NCBI GenBank assembly: GCA_902775025.1
Contig: CACYKP010000005.1
Location: 1-58,029, forward strand
Length of the DNA stretch: 58,029 nt
From: an uncultured bacterium
GTDB taxonomy: Bacteria > Cyanobacteriota > Vampirovibrionia > Gastranaerophilales > Gastranaerophilaceae
Direction of reading: 5' to 3'
In this document: one piece after another, positions 47,106 through 55,931 of the stretch
Numbering within the stretch: the first letter of the stretch is position 1
How the letters are laid out: each line of letters begins with the position of its first letter
The notes under the pieces: model-generated
What the model saw: only the letters and a program-made list of their open reading frames with translations
What the model was told of the DNA's origin: nothing
Database searches by the model: none
Translations under genes and position numbers: made by a program

Positions 47106-48594
47106 ATTTACTATAGATGATATTTTGTCTATGAATGATTTTGAAGAACAAGAAGTTTCAGAAATATTGTCAGAATTAGAAAATTCAGGAATAATAAATA
47201 AAATTTCCAAAGAAGAATATATTTATTTCTCAAATGGAAAAGCAGAACCGCAGACCTCAAACCGGCTGCATAATTTAAATATAGAAAAAAGAAAAGATTT
47301 AACTGATATTAAAACATTGTTTTCTATAGACGAAGAGCAGGAAGTCTATGAAAATGCATCACCAAATGCAAAACGCAGAATTGTTAAATATTATACAATT
47401 CTAAAAATTGCAAGCCAGTTTGATAACCGGTGTATTGGTGCGTTTTTAAAACAATTTTCAAAAGAACATCCTGAGTACAAAATATCGCCATCGACTTTTT
47501 ACAGAATCCGCCTAAAATATGCTCAATACGGCATAAGAGGACTTATCCCAAACTATGCACCGGGAGCACAAAGTGCGGTACCACCTGAAATGTACGATGA
47601 ATTTAAAAATATGTACCTTAAACCAAATGCCCCATCAGTAAAAGAATGTGTAAGGCAACTCGCAAATACTTACGATAAAATGTCCGTACCAACACCGCAA
47701 TGCTTTAGACGGCTGCTGAATAAGGAGTTTACCCCGGAGCTTGTTGCACAAATGAGAGAAAAGTCATATCGGCTGCCGGATTTGAATTTTTCGCAAGAAG
47801 AAAAACTCAAAATAGATGAAATATCAAATAAAGTTTATGAAAATTTTATAGACGGCGCAAAAGCATATTTAGAATATCTCGCAAAACTCAGACGAACTCA
47901 GGATATTCAGGTAAAAATAAATGCAGTAAGGTTGCATATCATTCCGTTTTTTAAGAATTACAAGTTTTCTGAAATCACACAGGATGTCGTTTTTAGTTTT
48001 CAAAATAAAAAGATTCTTGAAGGGTATTCAAGAAAATATTTAATAATTTATTCAAAAGAACTTGAAATTATTATTAAAAAATATTCTGATAAAAATAAAT
48101 TCAACTTAATTTTTTCAACTCCGCAGAAATACAAAGAACATAAGATTTTAACAAAAGATGAAATTAATAAAATAACCGAAAAATATTCGCAGCAACTTTG
48201 GATTTTGTGTTTAGGAATCACACCTATGGAGTTGTATAATCTTGATTTTAGTGATATAAACTATGACGAACAAACGGTTCTAATTCGCAGTTCAAAATAT
48301 ACAATTTATAACCATCATCACAAAGAAAATCTGGATAGAACCCTTTATATCCCTGATATTTTGTTTAATAAAATTCCTAAACATCAAAAAGGACAGGTAT
48401 TTTTAAAGGTTAATGTGTCAAACTATGATACGCTTATAAATACGCATGTTTATTTATCTGTTAAACACAATATTCCTCTAAATGTTATATGTAAAAACAT
48501 AGGATATACTTGTTTTGATGACTTTTTAAACAGATTCGATTTCGCACTATCACATGATTTTATTCATAAAATCGATATTCTTAACGGTATATAA
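47065..48594 (+). CDS. Third transposition protein: wHTH + Mu-type HTH + dead tyrosine recombinase
   Basis: 509 aa. Residues 1-58 look like a winged helix. About 95-240 resembles the HTH region that precedes the DDE core in Mu-type transposases (KRRIVKYYTILKIASQF, ISPSTFYRIRLKYAQYGIRGL). About 255-345 is an integrase core-binding (SAM-like) domain, and about 355-505 the fold of a tyrosine recombinase. There LCLGITPMELYNLDFSDI replaces the usual G-L-R-x-x-E-L (no Arg-I), TH at 460-461 replaces R-H, and no catalytic Tyr is seen. DNA strand transfer by this part is therefore unlikely; DNA binding for target choice is the natural inference. AAAGGAGG sits before the ATG inside the ATPase gene. Confidence 0.75.
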   Translation: MKQKILKLIKILNKFTIDDILSMNDFEEQEVSEILSELENSGIINKISKEEYIYFSNGKAEPQTSNRLHNLNIEKRKDLTDIKTLFSIDEEQEVYENASPNAKRRIVKYYTILKIASQFDNRCIGAFLKQFSKEHPEYKISPSTFYRIRLKYAQYGIRGLIPNYAPGAQSAVPPEMYDEFKNMYLKPNAPSVKECVRQLANTYDKMSVPTPQCFRRLLNKEFTPELVAQMREKSYRLPDLNFSQEEKLKIDEISNKVYENFIDGAKAYLEYLAKLRRTQDIQVKINAVRLHIIPFFKNYKFSEITQDVVFSFQNKKILEGYSRKYLIIYSKELEIIIKKYSDKNKFNLIFSTPQKYKEHKILTKDEINKITEKYSQQLWILCLGITPMELYNLDFSDINYDEQTVLIRSSKYTIYNHHHKENLDRTLYIPDILFNKIPKHQKGQVFLKVNVSNYDTLINTHVYLSVKHNIPLNVICKNIGYTCFDDFLNRFDFALSHDFIHKIDILNGI

Positions 48595-48598
48595 ATTG

Positions 48599-48686
48599 TT
48601 TCCTGTAAAAAAATGTAATTTTGCCCCAAACTTTCCTGTAAAAAAGTGTAAAAACTTATTGATTTTTCCTGTAAAAAAGTGTAAAA
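48599..48686. repeat. Three 22-bp direct repeats with exact 33-bp period
   Basis: TTTCCTGTAAAAAAGTGTAA begins at 48599 (one mismatch), 48632 and 48665, so each start is 33 bp, three helical turns, from the next. The array fills the gap between the third transposition gene and the DUF4143 ATPase start, ending about 20 bp before that ATG. Could be operator sites for the ATPase gene or transposase-binding sites. Confidence 0.85.
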
Positions 48687-48708
48687 TTAAAACAAAAGAG
48701 GTGTTGTC

Positions 48709-50019
48709 ATGCAAAGAAGCGCAATAAAAAAGCTAAAAGAATGGAAAGATGAAAAAGATCATAAACCATTAATTATAGAAGGTGCAAGGCAGGTTGGAAA
48801 AACTTGGCTTATGAAAGAATTCGGGAAACAATATTATGAGCAAGTTGTTTATTTGCATTTCGACAATAATCCTGAGCTTGCTGCGGTTTTTGAAAATGAT
48901 TACAAGATACCGCGTTTAATAGAATCTTTTGAAATTTTATCAGGTATAAAAATCAATCCTGACAACACTTTAATAATTTTTGACGAGATTCAAGAATGTC
49001 CGAGAGCATTGACATCGCTTAAATATTTTAACGAAAATGCTCCTGAGTATGACATCGTAGCAGCAGGAAGTTTACTCGGACTTATCCACCATGAAGGAAC
49101 AGGCTTTCCTGTCGGGAAAGTTTCATTCTTAAATCTTTATCCAATGGACTTTTTGGAATTTGCAAGAGCACTTGGAGAAGAAAGATTTATTGAATTAATT
49201 GAGAAAAAAGACTTCCAAATGATAAGTATATTTAAAAACGAGTTTGAAAAACTTGTTAAAATGTATTGCTATATTGGCGGTATGCCGGAAGTTGTTCAAG
49301 ATTTTATAAATAATCGTGATTATAAGAGAGCCAGAGAGATACAAAAAACAATTCTTGCTTCTTATGAAAATGATTTTTCAAAACACGTTCCTGCAAATAC
49401 AGTTGAAAAAATAAGGATGTTATGGCAAACAATTCCATCACAGCTTGCAAAGGAAAATAAAAAGTTTATATATAGTGCTATAAAAACAGGTGCAAGAGCA
49501 AAAGAATACGAACTTGCTCTGCTTTGGCTAAAAGATGCAGGACTGGTATATCAGGTTAATCGAATTAAAAAGCCGGATTTACCACTAATTGCTTATCAGG
49601 ATTTTGAAGCATTTAAACTGTTTGTTGTGGATGTCGGTCTGTTATCTGCTTTAACAAATTTGGATGTAAAAACGATTTTAGAAAAAACTCAAATTTTTGA
49701 AGAGTTTAAAGGTGCAATAGCAGAACAATATGTATATCAGCAATTAAAAAGCGCTGAGGATGATATGCCAATTTATTATTGGTCAAATGATTCAAGCCGT
49801 AGCGAAGTTGATTTTGTGGTACAACTTGACGGATATGTTATTCCGGTTGAGGTAAAAGCGGAGAAGAATTTAAAAGCAAAGAGTTTAAAGAATTTTATTC
49901 AGGATTATAAGTCCGAAAAATCTGTTCGGACGTCACTTGCTGATTATAAATTGAATGATAATAATTTATATGATATTCCGCTCTATGCCATTGGAAATAT
50001 TGATGCTATTGTTGAATAA
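48709..50019 (+). CDS. AAA ATPase with DUF4143 domain
   Basis: 436 aa. Walker A EGARQVGKTWLMK (about 24), Walker B LIIFDEIQECPRAL (about 97) and a sensor in VAAGSLLG define the AAA_14 ATPase. The C-terminal DUF4143 domain ends with a nuclease-like strand (SEVDFVVQLDGYVIPVEVKAEKNLKAKSL) that keeps the D-x(n)-E-x-K pattern of PD-(D/E)XK folds. Such proteins are common, variable genes in gut bacteria with no proven role; links to DNA or toxin-antitoxin functions are speculative. Preceded by the 33-bp-period repeats. The 3' end overlaps the convergent phosphoesterase by 14 bp. Confidence 0.85.
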   Translation: MQRSAIKKLKEWKDEKDHKPLIIEGARQVGKTWLMKEFGKQYYEQVVYLHFDNNPELAAVFENDYKIPRLIESFEILSGIKINPDNTLIIFDEIQECPRALTSLKYFNENAPEYDIVAAGSLLGLIHHEGTGFPVGKVSFLNLYPMDFLEFARALGEERFIELIEKKDFQMISIFKNEFEKLVKMYCYIGGMPEVVQDFINNRDYKRAREIQKTILASYENDFSKHVPANTVEKIRMLWQTIPSQLAKENKKFIYSAIKTGARAKEYELALLWLKDAGLVYQVNRIKKPDLPLIAYQDFEAFKLFVVDVGLLSALTNLDVKTILEKTQIFEEFKGAIAEQYVYQQLKSAEDDMPIYYWSNDSSRSEVDFVVQLDGYVIPVEVKAEKNLKAKSLKNFIQDYKSEKSVRTSLADYKLNDNNLYDIPLYAIGNIDAIVE

Positions 50020-50512
50020 TTTGTTTAATCTCTTCAAAAGGAATCGGAGCATAATTGTTAACTTCAACGCAAGTGTTATAATACCAAGGATCTGTTAAAC
50101 TGTTTGCGTGAACGTGTCCATGGATATTTAATTTAAACTTACTTTTACATTCCGGATGAACCGGTATATGTGTCAGCAAAAAGTTATCTAAATTATGACA
50201 CCCGCGAATATCTTTAAAATGCTGTAAATAAAATTTTGGTTTAAATTTGTCGTGATTACCTTTAATTAATATCTTTGTACCATTCAGTTTTGGCATTATT
50301 ATATCCAATTTATTCCTGTTAATTCCGACATCTCCTAAATGGTAAACCTTGTCATTTGGTTTGACTATTGAATTCCATTTTTCAATCATAAAATCGTCAG
50401 CATTTTCCGCGCTATCCCACGGACGCATTTTTGTTCCGTCGTAATTGAAAAATTGATACATATTTTCATGCGAAAAATGAGTGTCAGAGATAATGAAAAT
50501 GTTGTAACTCAT
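50006..50512 (-). CDS. Calcineurin-like metallophosphoesterase
   Basis: 168 aa. Metal-site motifs are in order: ISDTHFSHENMYQF (D-x-H), VYHLGDVGINR (G-D), ILIKGNHDKF (G-N-H-D), LLTHIP and NIHGHVHANS (G-H-x-H). All ligands are present. I start it at the ATG at 50512 with GGAGGAAAGG upstream; the longer frame from 50557 adds 15 residues. Small enzymes of this type occur in phages and gut bacteria and hydrolyse phosphodiesters or nucleotides. It lies 63 bp downstream of gajB on the same strand, so it could be co-expressed with Gabija. Confidence 0.85.
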   Translation of the reverse strand: MSYNIFIISDTHFSHENMYQFFNYDGTKMRPWDSAENADDFMIEKWNSIVKPNDKVYHLGDVGINRNKLDIIMPKLNGTKILIKGNHDKFKPKFYLQHFKDIRGCHNLDNFLLTHIPVHPECKSKFKLNIHGHVHANSLTDPWYYNTCVEVNNYAPIPFEEIKQIIQQ

Positions 50513-50575
50513 ACCTTTCCTCCTTTTTGAAATCAAGCCACAACATACATCACTCAACTATAATAAAAAAGCAAG

Positions 50576-52429
50576 TTAACAGTTATTTGTATATGAAATA
50601 ACATTTGCCATCCCTGATTCTTTCAACAATACAAAAAATTCGTTAATTACATCTTTCTTCTGTTCTGGATATTTTAAACCAGAACGCACATTTGAAAAAG
50701 TAAAAGTTACAGAACATTTTGCTCTTGATAAAGCAACAAAAAATGCACACCTATCCTCTTCCGGCTGATTTTTAAAATTCCAAAAAGCAGAATCTTCCAA
50801 TCCAACAAAATATACAGCAGAATATTCCAATCCCTTGCTTTTATGTATAGTCATAATAGGAATAGAATTTAATCCACAGAAATTATCGATAGCATTTTGC
50901 CAATTTTGATTTGCTTCCTCAAATTCAGTATTAAAAAGCTCAATAAATTTATCTAATATTGTATCAAAATAATTTCCTTGACTATAAACCGGGAAATATG
51001 CTTTTATGCGATTTGTATCCAAAAAGGATTTTATAATATTAATAATTTCAGATATATTACATTTTTGTTCTATCATATTTTTCAAATTATTTTTCAAATC
51101 AAAAATTTGGTTTTGCAACTCTTCATACGTAGTATTATTATCACTATTAATACTAAAAATATTAATTATACATTCCTTAACTGTTTCCCATTTTTGTGCC
51201 TGTTTTATATTTATTGAACAAGAAACAATATCCAAAACAAGTTGTATTATAGGTTCTTTAATCAAGTCTTGATATTCAGTTTCAATTCTTGCTCGGATAC
51301 TTTTTACTTTTAATGCTTTTTCTATTGCCTGATTATAATCTTGCGGTCTTTGTTTGCATAAAATACAAATATCATTAGGTTCTATACCATTGCAAATTTT
51401 TTTATAAATATCATTAGCAATTGCGTCTGCTTCAAGCATCTCATTATCTGAAATAAAAAGATTAATTTCGCCATCTGAAGGATTCCATTTATTAGAACAT
51501 TTAATATCTAGATCTACTTCTTGTAAAGATTCATACATTTTTCTTTGAAACTCAACTAATTTTGGCGCAGATCTATGATTCATTAATAGCACTTTTGTAG
51601 CAGCCTTAAATTCATCACTATATATTTCAAAAACATTTTTCATTGCTCCTGCCCAAACCATAATACGTTGTTTATTGTCGCCAACAGCAGTTATTATAGA
51701 ATTTGACTCTAAAAAGCAATCTTTGATAAATTTATATTGTAAATCAGTAGTATCCTGAAATTCATCTAAAAACACATGACTATATGTTTTTTGTATTGCT
51801 AATTTAATTTGTTCATTTGTAAGTATTATATAATCTGCTAATTTATTAATCATTTTAAAAGTAAGAGTAGCCTTGTGATTATCAAATCCTTTGAGTAATA
51901 AAGGCCAGATTTTACTTCCAAATTCATCTGGATTTAGAGGTATAGTGGTATCTTTAAGAGGTTTATCATAATATCTGTAAAACTTACTTTTTGCGGTTCC
52001 ATTATGTGATACTCCTTGTCTAACAAAAGCTTTATCAATTACATCAAAATCTTCCACTAAATAATTGGAATTTGGTCTTAATTCATTTGGTAAAGCATAG
52101 AGAAAATGGTCTAAAATTCTTTTAAAAAAAGCATCATATGTCATAGATGAGAATCTTGATTTCGCATCTTGTCCACATCGTTTTTCAACTCTTTCTTTCA
52201 AATTTTGTGCAGAATCCGTCTTAAAACTAATTGCTAATATTTTTTTGGGATCTTTACAGAGATTTGTTTGTAAAAGATAAGTAGCTTTTTGTGCCAATAA
52301 TTCAGTTTTCCCCGCTCCTGGTCCAGCTATTACTAAAATATTATTTTGAGATATTACAGATTGTTTTGCAGATTCTTCAAGAATAATACCATCACTTGGT
52401 TGCCAAATTTCTTTATTAATTATTTTCAT
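50576..52429 (-). CDS. gajB: Gabija protein GajB-like UvrD/Rep superfamily 1 helicase
   Basis: 617 aa. Helicase motifs: I ILVIAGPGAGKTELL (Q-motif upstream), Ia AISFKTDSAQNLKERV, II HVFLDEFQDTTDLQ, III AVGDNKQRIMVWAGA, IV LLMNHRSAPKLVEF, V TIHKSKGLEYSAVYF, VI FFVALSRAKCSVTFTF. All are intact. In Gabija, GajB works with the GajA nuclease/ATPase against phage DNA. The ATG is 5 bp after the gajA stop, with AAGG within the gajA end, the normal gajA-gajB order. It is somewhat longer than many GajB proteins. A general helicase is the alternative, but the pairing argues for Gabija. Confidence 0.85.
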   Translation of the reverse strand: MKIINKEIWQPSDGIILEESAKQSVISQNNILVIAGPGAGKTELLAQKATYLLQTNLCKDPKKILAISFKTDSAQNLKERVEKRCGQDAKSRFSSMTYDAFFKRILDHFLYALPNELRPNSNYLVEDFDVIDKAFVRQGVSHNGTAKSKFYRYYDKPLKDTTIPLNPDEFGSKIWPLLLKGFDNHKATLTFKMINKLADYIILTNEQIKLAIQKTYSHVFLDEFQDTTDLQYKFIKDCFLESNSIITAVGDNKQRIMVWAGAMKNVFEIYSDEFKAATKVLLMNHRSAPKLVEFQRKMYESLQEVDLDIKCSNKWNPSDGEINLFISDNEMLEADAIANDIYKKICNGIEPNDICILCKQRPQDYNQAIEKALKVKSIRARIETEYQDLIKEPIIQLVLDIVSCSINIKQAQKWETVKECIINIFSINSDNNTTYEELQNQIFDLKNNLKNMIEQKCNISEIINIIKSFLDTNRIKAYFPVYSQGNYFDTILDKFIELFNTEFEEANQNWQNAIDNFCGLNSIPIMTIHKSKGLEYSAVYFVGLEDSAFWNFKNQPEEDRCAFFVALSRAKCSVTFTFSNVRSGLKYPEQKKDVINEFFVLLKESGMANVISYTNNC

Positions 52430-52434
52430 TGTAT

Positions 52435-54471
52435 TTAACCTTTTAATATAGATTTTGCTTTATTAAATATTTTAGAAAAAACATCTGGTAAATTTGCTTT
52501 TAAGTTTTCTTCAGGTATAGACGATAGCATTAACATGTGAGTAGTTGGTTTGCCTCTGTTTAAGAAAAAGTAATTATACCAAATCATAAGTTCTTTTTGT
52601 TTTTCACTGTAAGTTTCTCCACTTCCACCTTTTTCTTTGAGAGAATTTTTTACATCCTTAAAAATTCTATCTTTAAATTCATTGCTGGTTTTTTCTTTTT
52701 CACTAAGATCTTTAATTTTTTTATAATGTTCTCCCAGTTTTATTTCTGGACCCTCATTATTTTCTAATATATTTTTGTAGAAATTTTCATATTTTTCAAG
52801 CATCAAAAAATCTATATCCAAAGGGCTTGAAAAAAATATTCTAAAATTTTCCAAATAATTCATCCATCCTTCCATATTTTCATTTATTTCCCAATTATGC
52901 ATACTATCAAGATTTTCTTGTGATAAAATTTCCCCATTATCTAACTTTAATATATCTTCCCTTTTATAACCGATATTTAACAATTCCTTTATTACATACT
53001 GTATTCTGCCCCAACCCCCACCGTATCTTTCTTTATCCAAGTCTAAAAGAGTAATGTATGGTATTTTCAAGTCATTTAATAAACGCCAAAAATGATTAAC
53101 GTGCCTACCTCCAAGAGGAACGATAGATATTTCACTTAAATCAATATCCCCATTATATTTATCCCATAGTTTTGATAATATTAACTCTTCACTATCACCT
53201 TCACCTAGAATAACGAGTTTTGCAAAATATAATTCAGGATATGCTTTAACAGCTTCTTTTACATATTTATATTGCTCATCTGTCTTATTTGGTAAAGTTA
53301 TATTGCAAACATTAGTATATCCCTTGTCATCCACTCTAAAATAGCGTACTTGAGATGGCTCAACTCTTTTGATGATTGAAGCAGAATGAGATGTTATAAT
53401 TGTTTGAGCATTATTTTTATCTGCAATATTTTTTAAGTTATTTACTAATCTTCCAAGTAAATGTGGTGCTACATGGTTTTCTGGTTCTTCTACTGCCATA
53501 ATGGTCAAAATGGGCAAATTTTTATTAAAAGATATGTTTTCTGAATCAGTTTCTATTTCTTTTTTAATAGTATTTTCAATATTTAAAATACTATCTATTA
53601 ATGAAATATAAAACAAAGATTTTAATCCATCACTCATTTGATCAACAGTATAATCATTTCCTGTTTCAGTTGGGCTAAAAACAACATCTGCTCTTCTTAT
53701 AGATGTTTCAATATCTGCGCTATTAAATTTTAATGCTACATTTTTATACTTTTCATTTGTGTCGTAATTTTTCCAGCGCTTATCTAAAGAATCATTTAAT
53801 ATTTTAACACCTTGTTCGGCTTCAAATTCAGAATTTAATTCTTCGATCTTTAATTTAATATTGTTTCGCCTTTCATCTTTCCAATTAATACTATTAATAA
53901 GTTGATACATCATGGCTCCAGATGTGTTTTTAAGCTGTTTAGAAGGGTCCCTAACGGCAGGTACATATATGACCCTGATTTTATCTAAATCTCGCCTTTG
54001 CGCATTAACATAATCTTTATCTTCTATTTCTGTAGATTCTGGGCAGGTAATGTATCTAATCTGATAATCTATCGCACCTTCAATAGTATTGCTTTTTTCC
54101 CAAGTTGCATCCAATCTAATACGTATATATGGAATGCCACCTGGAGTATCTACAATTACATGCTCAAAAAATTGAGGTATAGAGGCATCTTCTTCTCCTT
54201 CTTGTATATTTTTAAATTCAAAAACAGCTTCAATATACATTTTTTGCTCTGTCATATTTTCAGGTAGCGTATTCTTGGGGACATAGAAATCGCTACGCCT
54301 TATATTTCTATCACTTGTAAACTCTGAAAACATGCAATTTAGTGCAGCCAATGCTGCCGTTTTTCCTGTACTATTACTTCCAATAAATGTTGTTAAATCA
54401 TCAATAGTAATCGTATGTTCTTTTTCTCCAAAACAACGAAAGTTAAATAACTTTATTTTTCTTAGTCTCAT
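52435..54471 (-). CDS. gajA: Gabija protein GajA-like OLD-family ATPase/TOPRIM nuclease
   Basis: 678 aa. The N-terminal ABC-type ATPase has Walker A FIGSNSTGKTAAL (residues 29-41), signature QMSDGLKSL (278-286), Walker B LTIMAVEEPENH (322-333) and the H-loop TSHSASI. The C-terminal TOPRIM domain has Glu424 in VILGEGDSEE, VPLGGRHVNHFW, and the D-x-D in TLLDLDKERYGG (Asp477, Asp479). These are the residues that make GajA a DNA-nicking nuclease repressed by nucleotides. I use the ATG at 54471 (AAGGA upstream); in-frame ATGs at 54480 and 54495 are alternatives. First gene of the Gabija operon. Confidence 0.85.
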   Translation of the reverse strand: MRLRKIKLFNFRCFGEKEHTITIDDLTTFIGSNSTGKTAALAALNCMFSEFTSDRNIRRSDFYVPKNTLPENMTEQKMYIEAVFEFKNIQEGEEDASIPQFFEHVIVDTPGGIPYIRIRLDATWEKSNTIEGAIDYQIRYITCPESTEIEDKDYVNAQRRDLDKIRVIYVPAVRDPSKQLKNTSGAMMYQLINSINWKDERRNNIKLKIEELNSEFEAEQGVKILNDSLDKRWKNYDTNEKYKNVALKFNSADIETSIRRADVVFSPTETGNDYTVDQMSDGLKSLFYISLIDSILNIENTIKKEIETDSENISFNKNLPILTIMAVEEPENHVAPHLLGRLVNNLKNIADKNNAQTIITSHSASIIKRVEPSQVRYFRVDDKGYTNVCNITLPNKTDEQYKYVKEAVKAYPELYFAKLVILGEGDSEELILSKLWDKYNGDIDLSEISIVPLGGRHVNHFWRLLNDLKIPYITLLDLDKERYGGGWGRIQYVIKELLNIGYKREDILKLDNGEILSQENLDSMHNWEINENMEGWMNYLENFRIFFSSPLDIDFLMLEKYENFYKNILENNEGPEIKLGEHYKKIKDLSEKEKTSNEFKDRIFKDVKNSLKEKGGSGETYSEKQKELMIWYNYFFLNRGKPTTHMLMLSSIPEENLKANLPDVFSKIFNKAKSILKG

Positions 54472-54607
54472 ATACACATTCCTTATATTAATCATGCTAA
54501 AAGCATTGTGAATACTAAATTTATTATAATACAAGAAGTGATATTTTTATTATGGAAATATATCCGATCCATGTTTGTGATAACCTAAAAAGAAAAAGGA
54601 GTTAGAC
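54472..54607. promoter_or_regulatory. Divergent promoter region between gajA and mrr-like gene
   Basis: 136 bp between two divergent start codons. It contains a perfect ATGCT-AAA-AGCAT palindrome (54494-54506), a good -10-like TATAAT (54525-54530) for the plus strand, and AGGAG before the mrr-like ATG. One regulator bound here could control both systems. Confidence 0.4.
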
Positions 54608-55513
54608 ATGGCTGTACCTGATTTTCAATCATTAATGAATCCTGTTTTAAATTTGTATGAAAAGAAAAATGTAGAATTGCGTCCACGTGATATTGAGGAT
54701 GAAATTGCTGAATTGTTTAATTTATCTGAAGAAGATAAAAATGAAATGATACCAAGTAATATTGAGACTATTCTTCGTAATCGTGTTAATTGGGCAGTTT
54801 ATTATTTATTCAGAGCGGGATTATTAGATAGACCAAAGAGAGGTTACTATAAAATTAGTGAAGCCGGTGCTCAAGAAAATAAAACCGGAAATAAAATAAA
54901 TATTGGATACTTAAAGAAATTCCCTTCATTTGTAGATTTTTCAAATATTGAAAATAAGAAAAGCTCTGATTCTGAAAATAGTATAGAAAACAATGAATTT
55001 CAAACTCCAGATGAAATGATATCTAAAGCACAGGCTTTATATTCTGATAATCTTCAAAACGAATTATTAGAAAAGCTAAAACAAGTCGATCCTGTTAAGT
55101 TTGAAAGAATAGTTTTACAACTTATGGAAAAGATGAACTATGGTATTGGATCAATGACAAAAATGAGTCATGATGGCGGTATTGATGGAATTATTGACGA
55201 GGATGAATTAGGTCTCGAAAAGATTTATCTTCAAGCAAAAAGATATTCGGATAATAAAGTTAACGAAAAAGAAATGCAGAATTTTGCCGGAGCTCTAGGT
55301 TGTTCAACAGTGCGCAAAGGTGTATTTATAACTACAAGCTTTTTTGATGAAAGAGCAAAGCAAAAAGCTGCCTCTGTACAAGGCAAAGTCATAAGACTTA
55401 TTAATGGTGATGAATTAACGAAATTAATGATAAAACACAATGTTGGCGTTCAACCTAAAAATACAATTGAAATTAAAAAACTTGATGAGGACTTCTTTGT
55501 TGATGAAGGTTGA
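54608..55513 (+). CDS. mrr: Mrr-type restriction endonuclease
   Basis: 301 aa. The N-terminal winged-helix domain (about 5-90; RPRDIEDEIAELFNLSEEDK, VNWAVYYLFRAGLLDRPKRGYYKIS) matches Mrr_N, followed by a polar linker. The C-terminal Mrr catalytic domain (about 155-275) has Asp193 in HDGGIDGII and Gln209-Ala-Lys211 in IYLQAKRY, the D-x(n)-Q-x-K form of the PD-(D/E)XK nuclease. Mrr enzymes cut methylated or otherwise modified foreign DNA and need no partner methylase. Divergent from Gabija; its stop abuts the stop of the small-gene operon. Confidence 0.93.
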   Translation: MAVPDFQSLMNPVLNLYEKKNVELRPRDIEDEIAELFNLSEEDKNEMIPSNIETILRNRVNWAVYYLFRAGLLDRPKRGYYKISEAGAQENKTGNKINIGYLKKFPSFVDFSNIENKKSSDSENSIENNEFQTPDEMISKAQALYSDNLQNELLEKLKQVDPVKFERIVLQLMEKMNYGIGSMTKMSHDGGIDGIIDEDELGLEKIYLQAKRYSDNKVNEKEMQNFAGALGCSTVRKGVFITTSFFDERAKQKAASVQGKVIRLINGDELTKLMIKHNVGVQPKNTIEIKKLDEDFFVDEG

Positions 55514-55747
55514 TTACATTCTTTCTATATACCAGTTACTATTTCCAAAATGATTGAAGTTCCAATGGAGTTCAAAGTAAAAATTAAACTCCAAAGAATT
55601 GTCATCTTTGAAGTTCCAAGAGTATTTATTTAATTGTGTTTTGCGATAACTTTCAAATGCATCCTGAATTTCCTTAGCAAACTTTATCCTGAAATCAGAA
55701 TACGGAATGTCCAATGTTTCTTTAGTTAATTTATTTTTCAAAATCAT
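55514..55747 (-). CDS. Small protein of unknown function (77 aa), third of a three-gene cluster
   Basis: Started at the ATG at 55747, which has AGAGGA upstream and overlaps the end of the 66-aa gene by 17 bp; a longer frame from 55816 lacks a ribosome site. No signal peptide. The N-terminal half is helical (SDFRIKFAKEIQDAFESYRK), the C-terminal half aromatic and beta-like (SLEFNFYFELHWNFNHFG). No known motif. Translationally coupled with its neighbours in the island. Confidence 0.55.
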   Translation of the reverse strand: MILKNKLTKETLDIPYSDFRIKFAKEIQDAFESYRKTQLNKYSWNFKDDNSLEFNFYFELHWNFNHFGNSNWYIERM

Positions 55748-55931
55748 CTTCAAATCCTCTGATATTATCCAGTTCAATGTTGTATTGCTTACCGTTTTTA
55801 TCCACACAGGTTGCAAAATCTACAGTTTTATCAGCATATTTGTTTTCCCATAAGCAAATCAGTAGTCCGATTTCTTGTGTTTTAAGATTTAAAATCTTTG
55901 TCCCATATAATTTATAATCTTTTTCAGTCAT
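55731..55931 (-). CDS. Small protein of unknown function (66 aa), second of three
   Basis: AAAGGAAAATA precedes the ATG, which lies within the end of the 73-aa gene (8-bp overlap). The sequence (TKILNLKTQEIGLLICLWENK, FATCVDKNGKQYNIELDNI) suggests a small beta-barrel such as an SH3-like fold, loosely resembling the 73-aa neighbour's LCESPSGELYVF. No known domain can be named. Confidence 0.6.
   Translation of the reverse strand: MTEKDYKLYGTKILNLKTQEIGLLICLWENKYADKTVDFATCVDKNGKQYNIELDNIRGFEDDFEK

Noticed and set aside
44308-48594. Module read as an IS21 (istA-istB) insertion sequence
   Set aside because: The transposase has the MuA-type C-terminal barrel and long tail, and a third coupled gene follows; IS21 has only two genes.
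48599-48686. Regular repeat array read as a small CRISPR
   Set aside because: Only three units with ~11-bp AT-rich gaps, no palindromic repeat ends and no cas genes. No CRISPR array was seen anywhere in the window.
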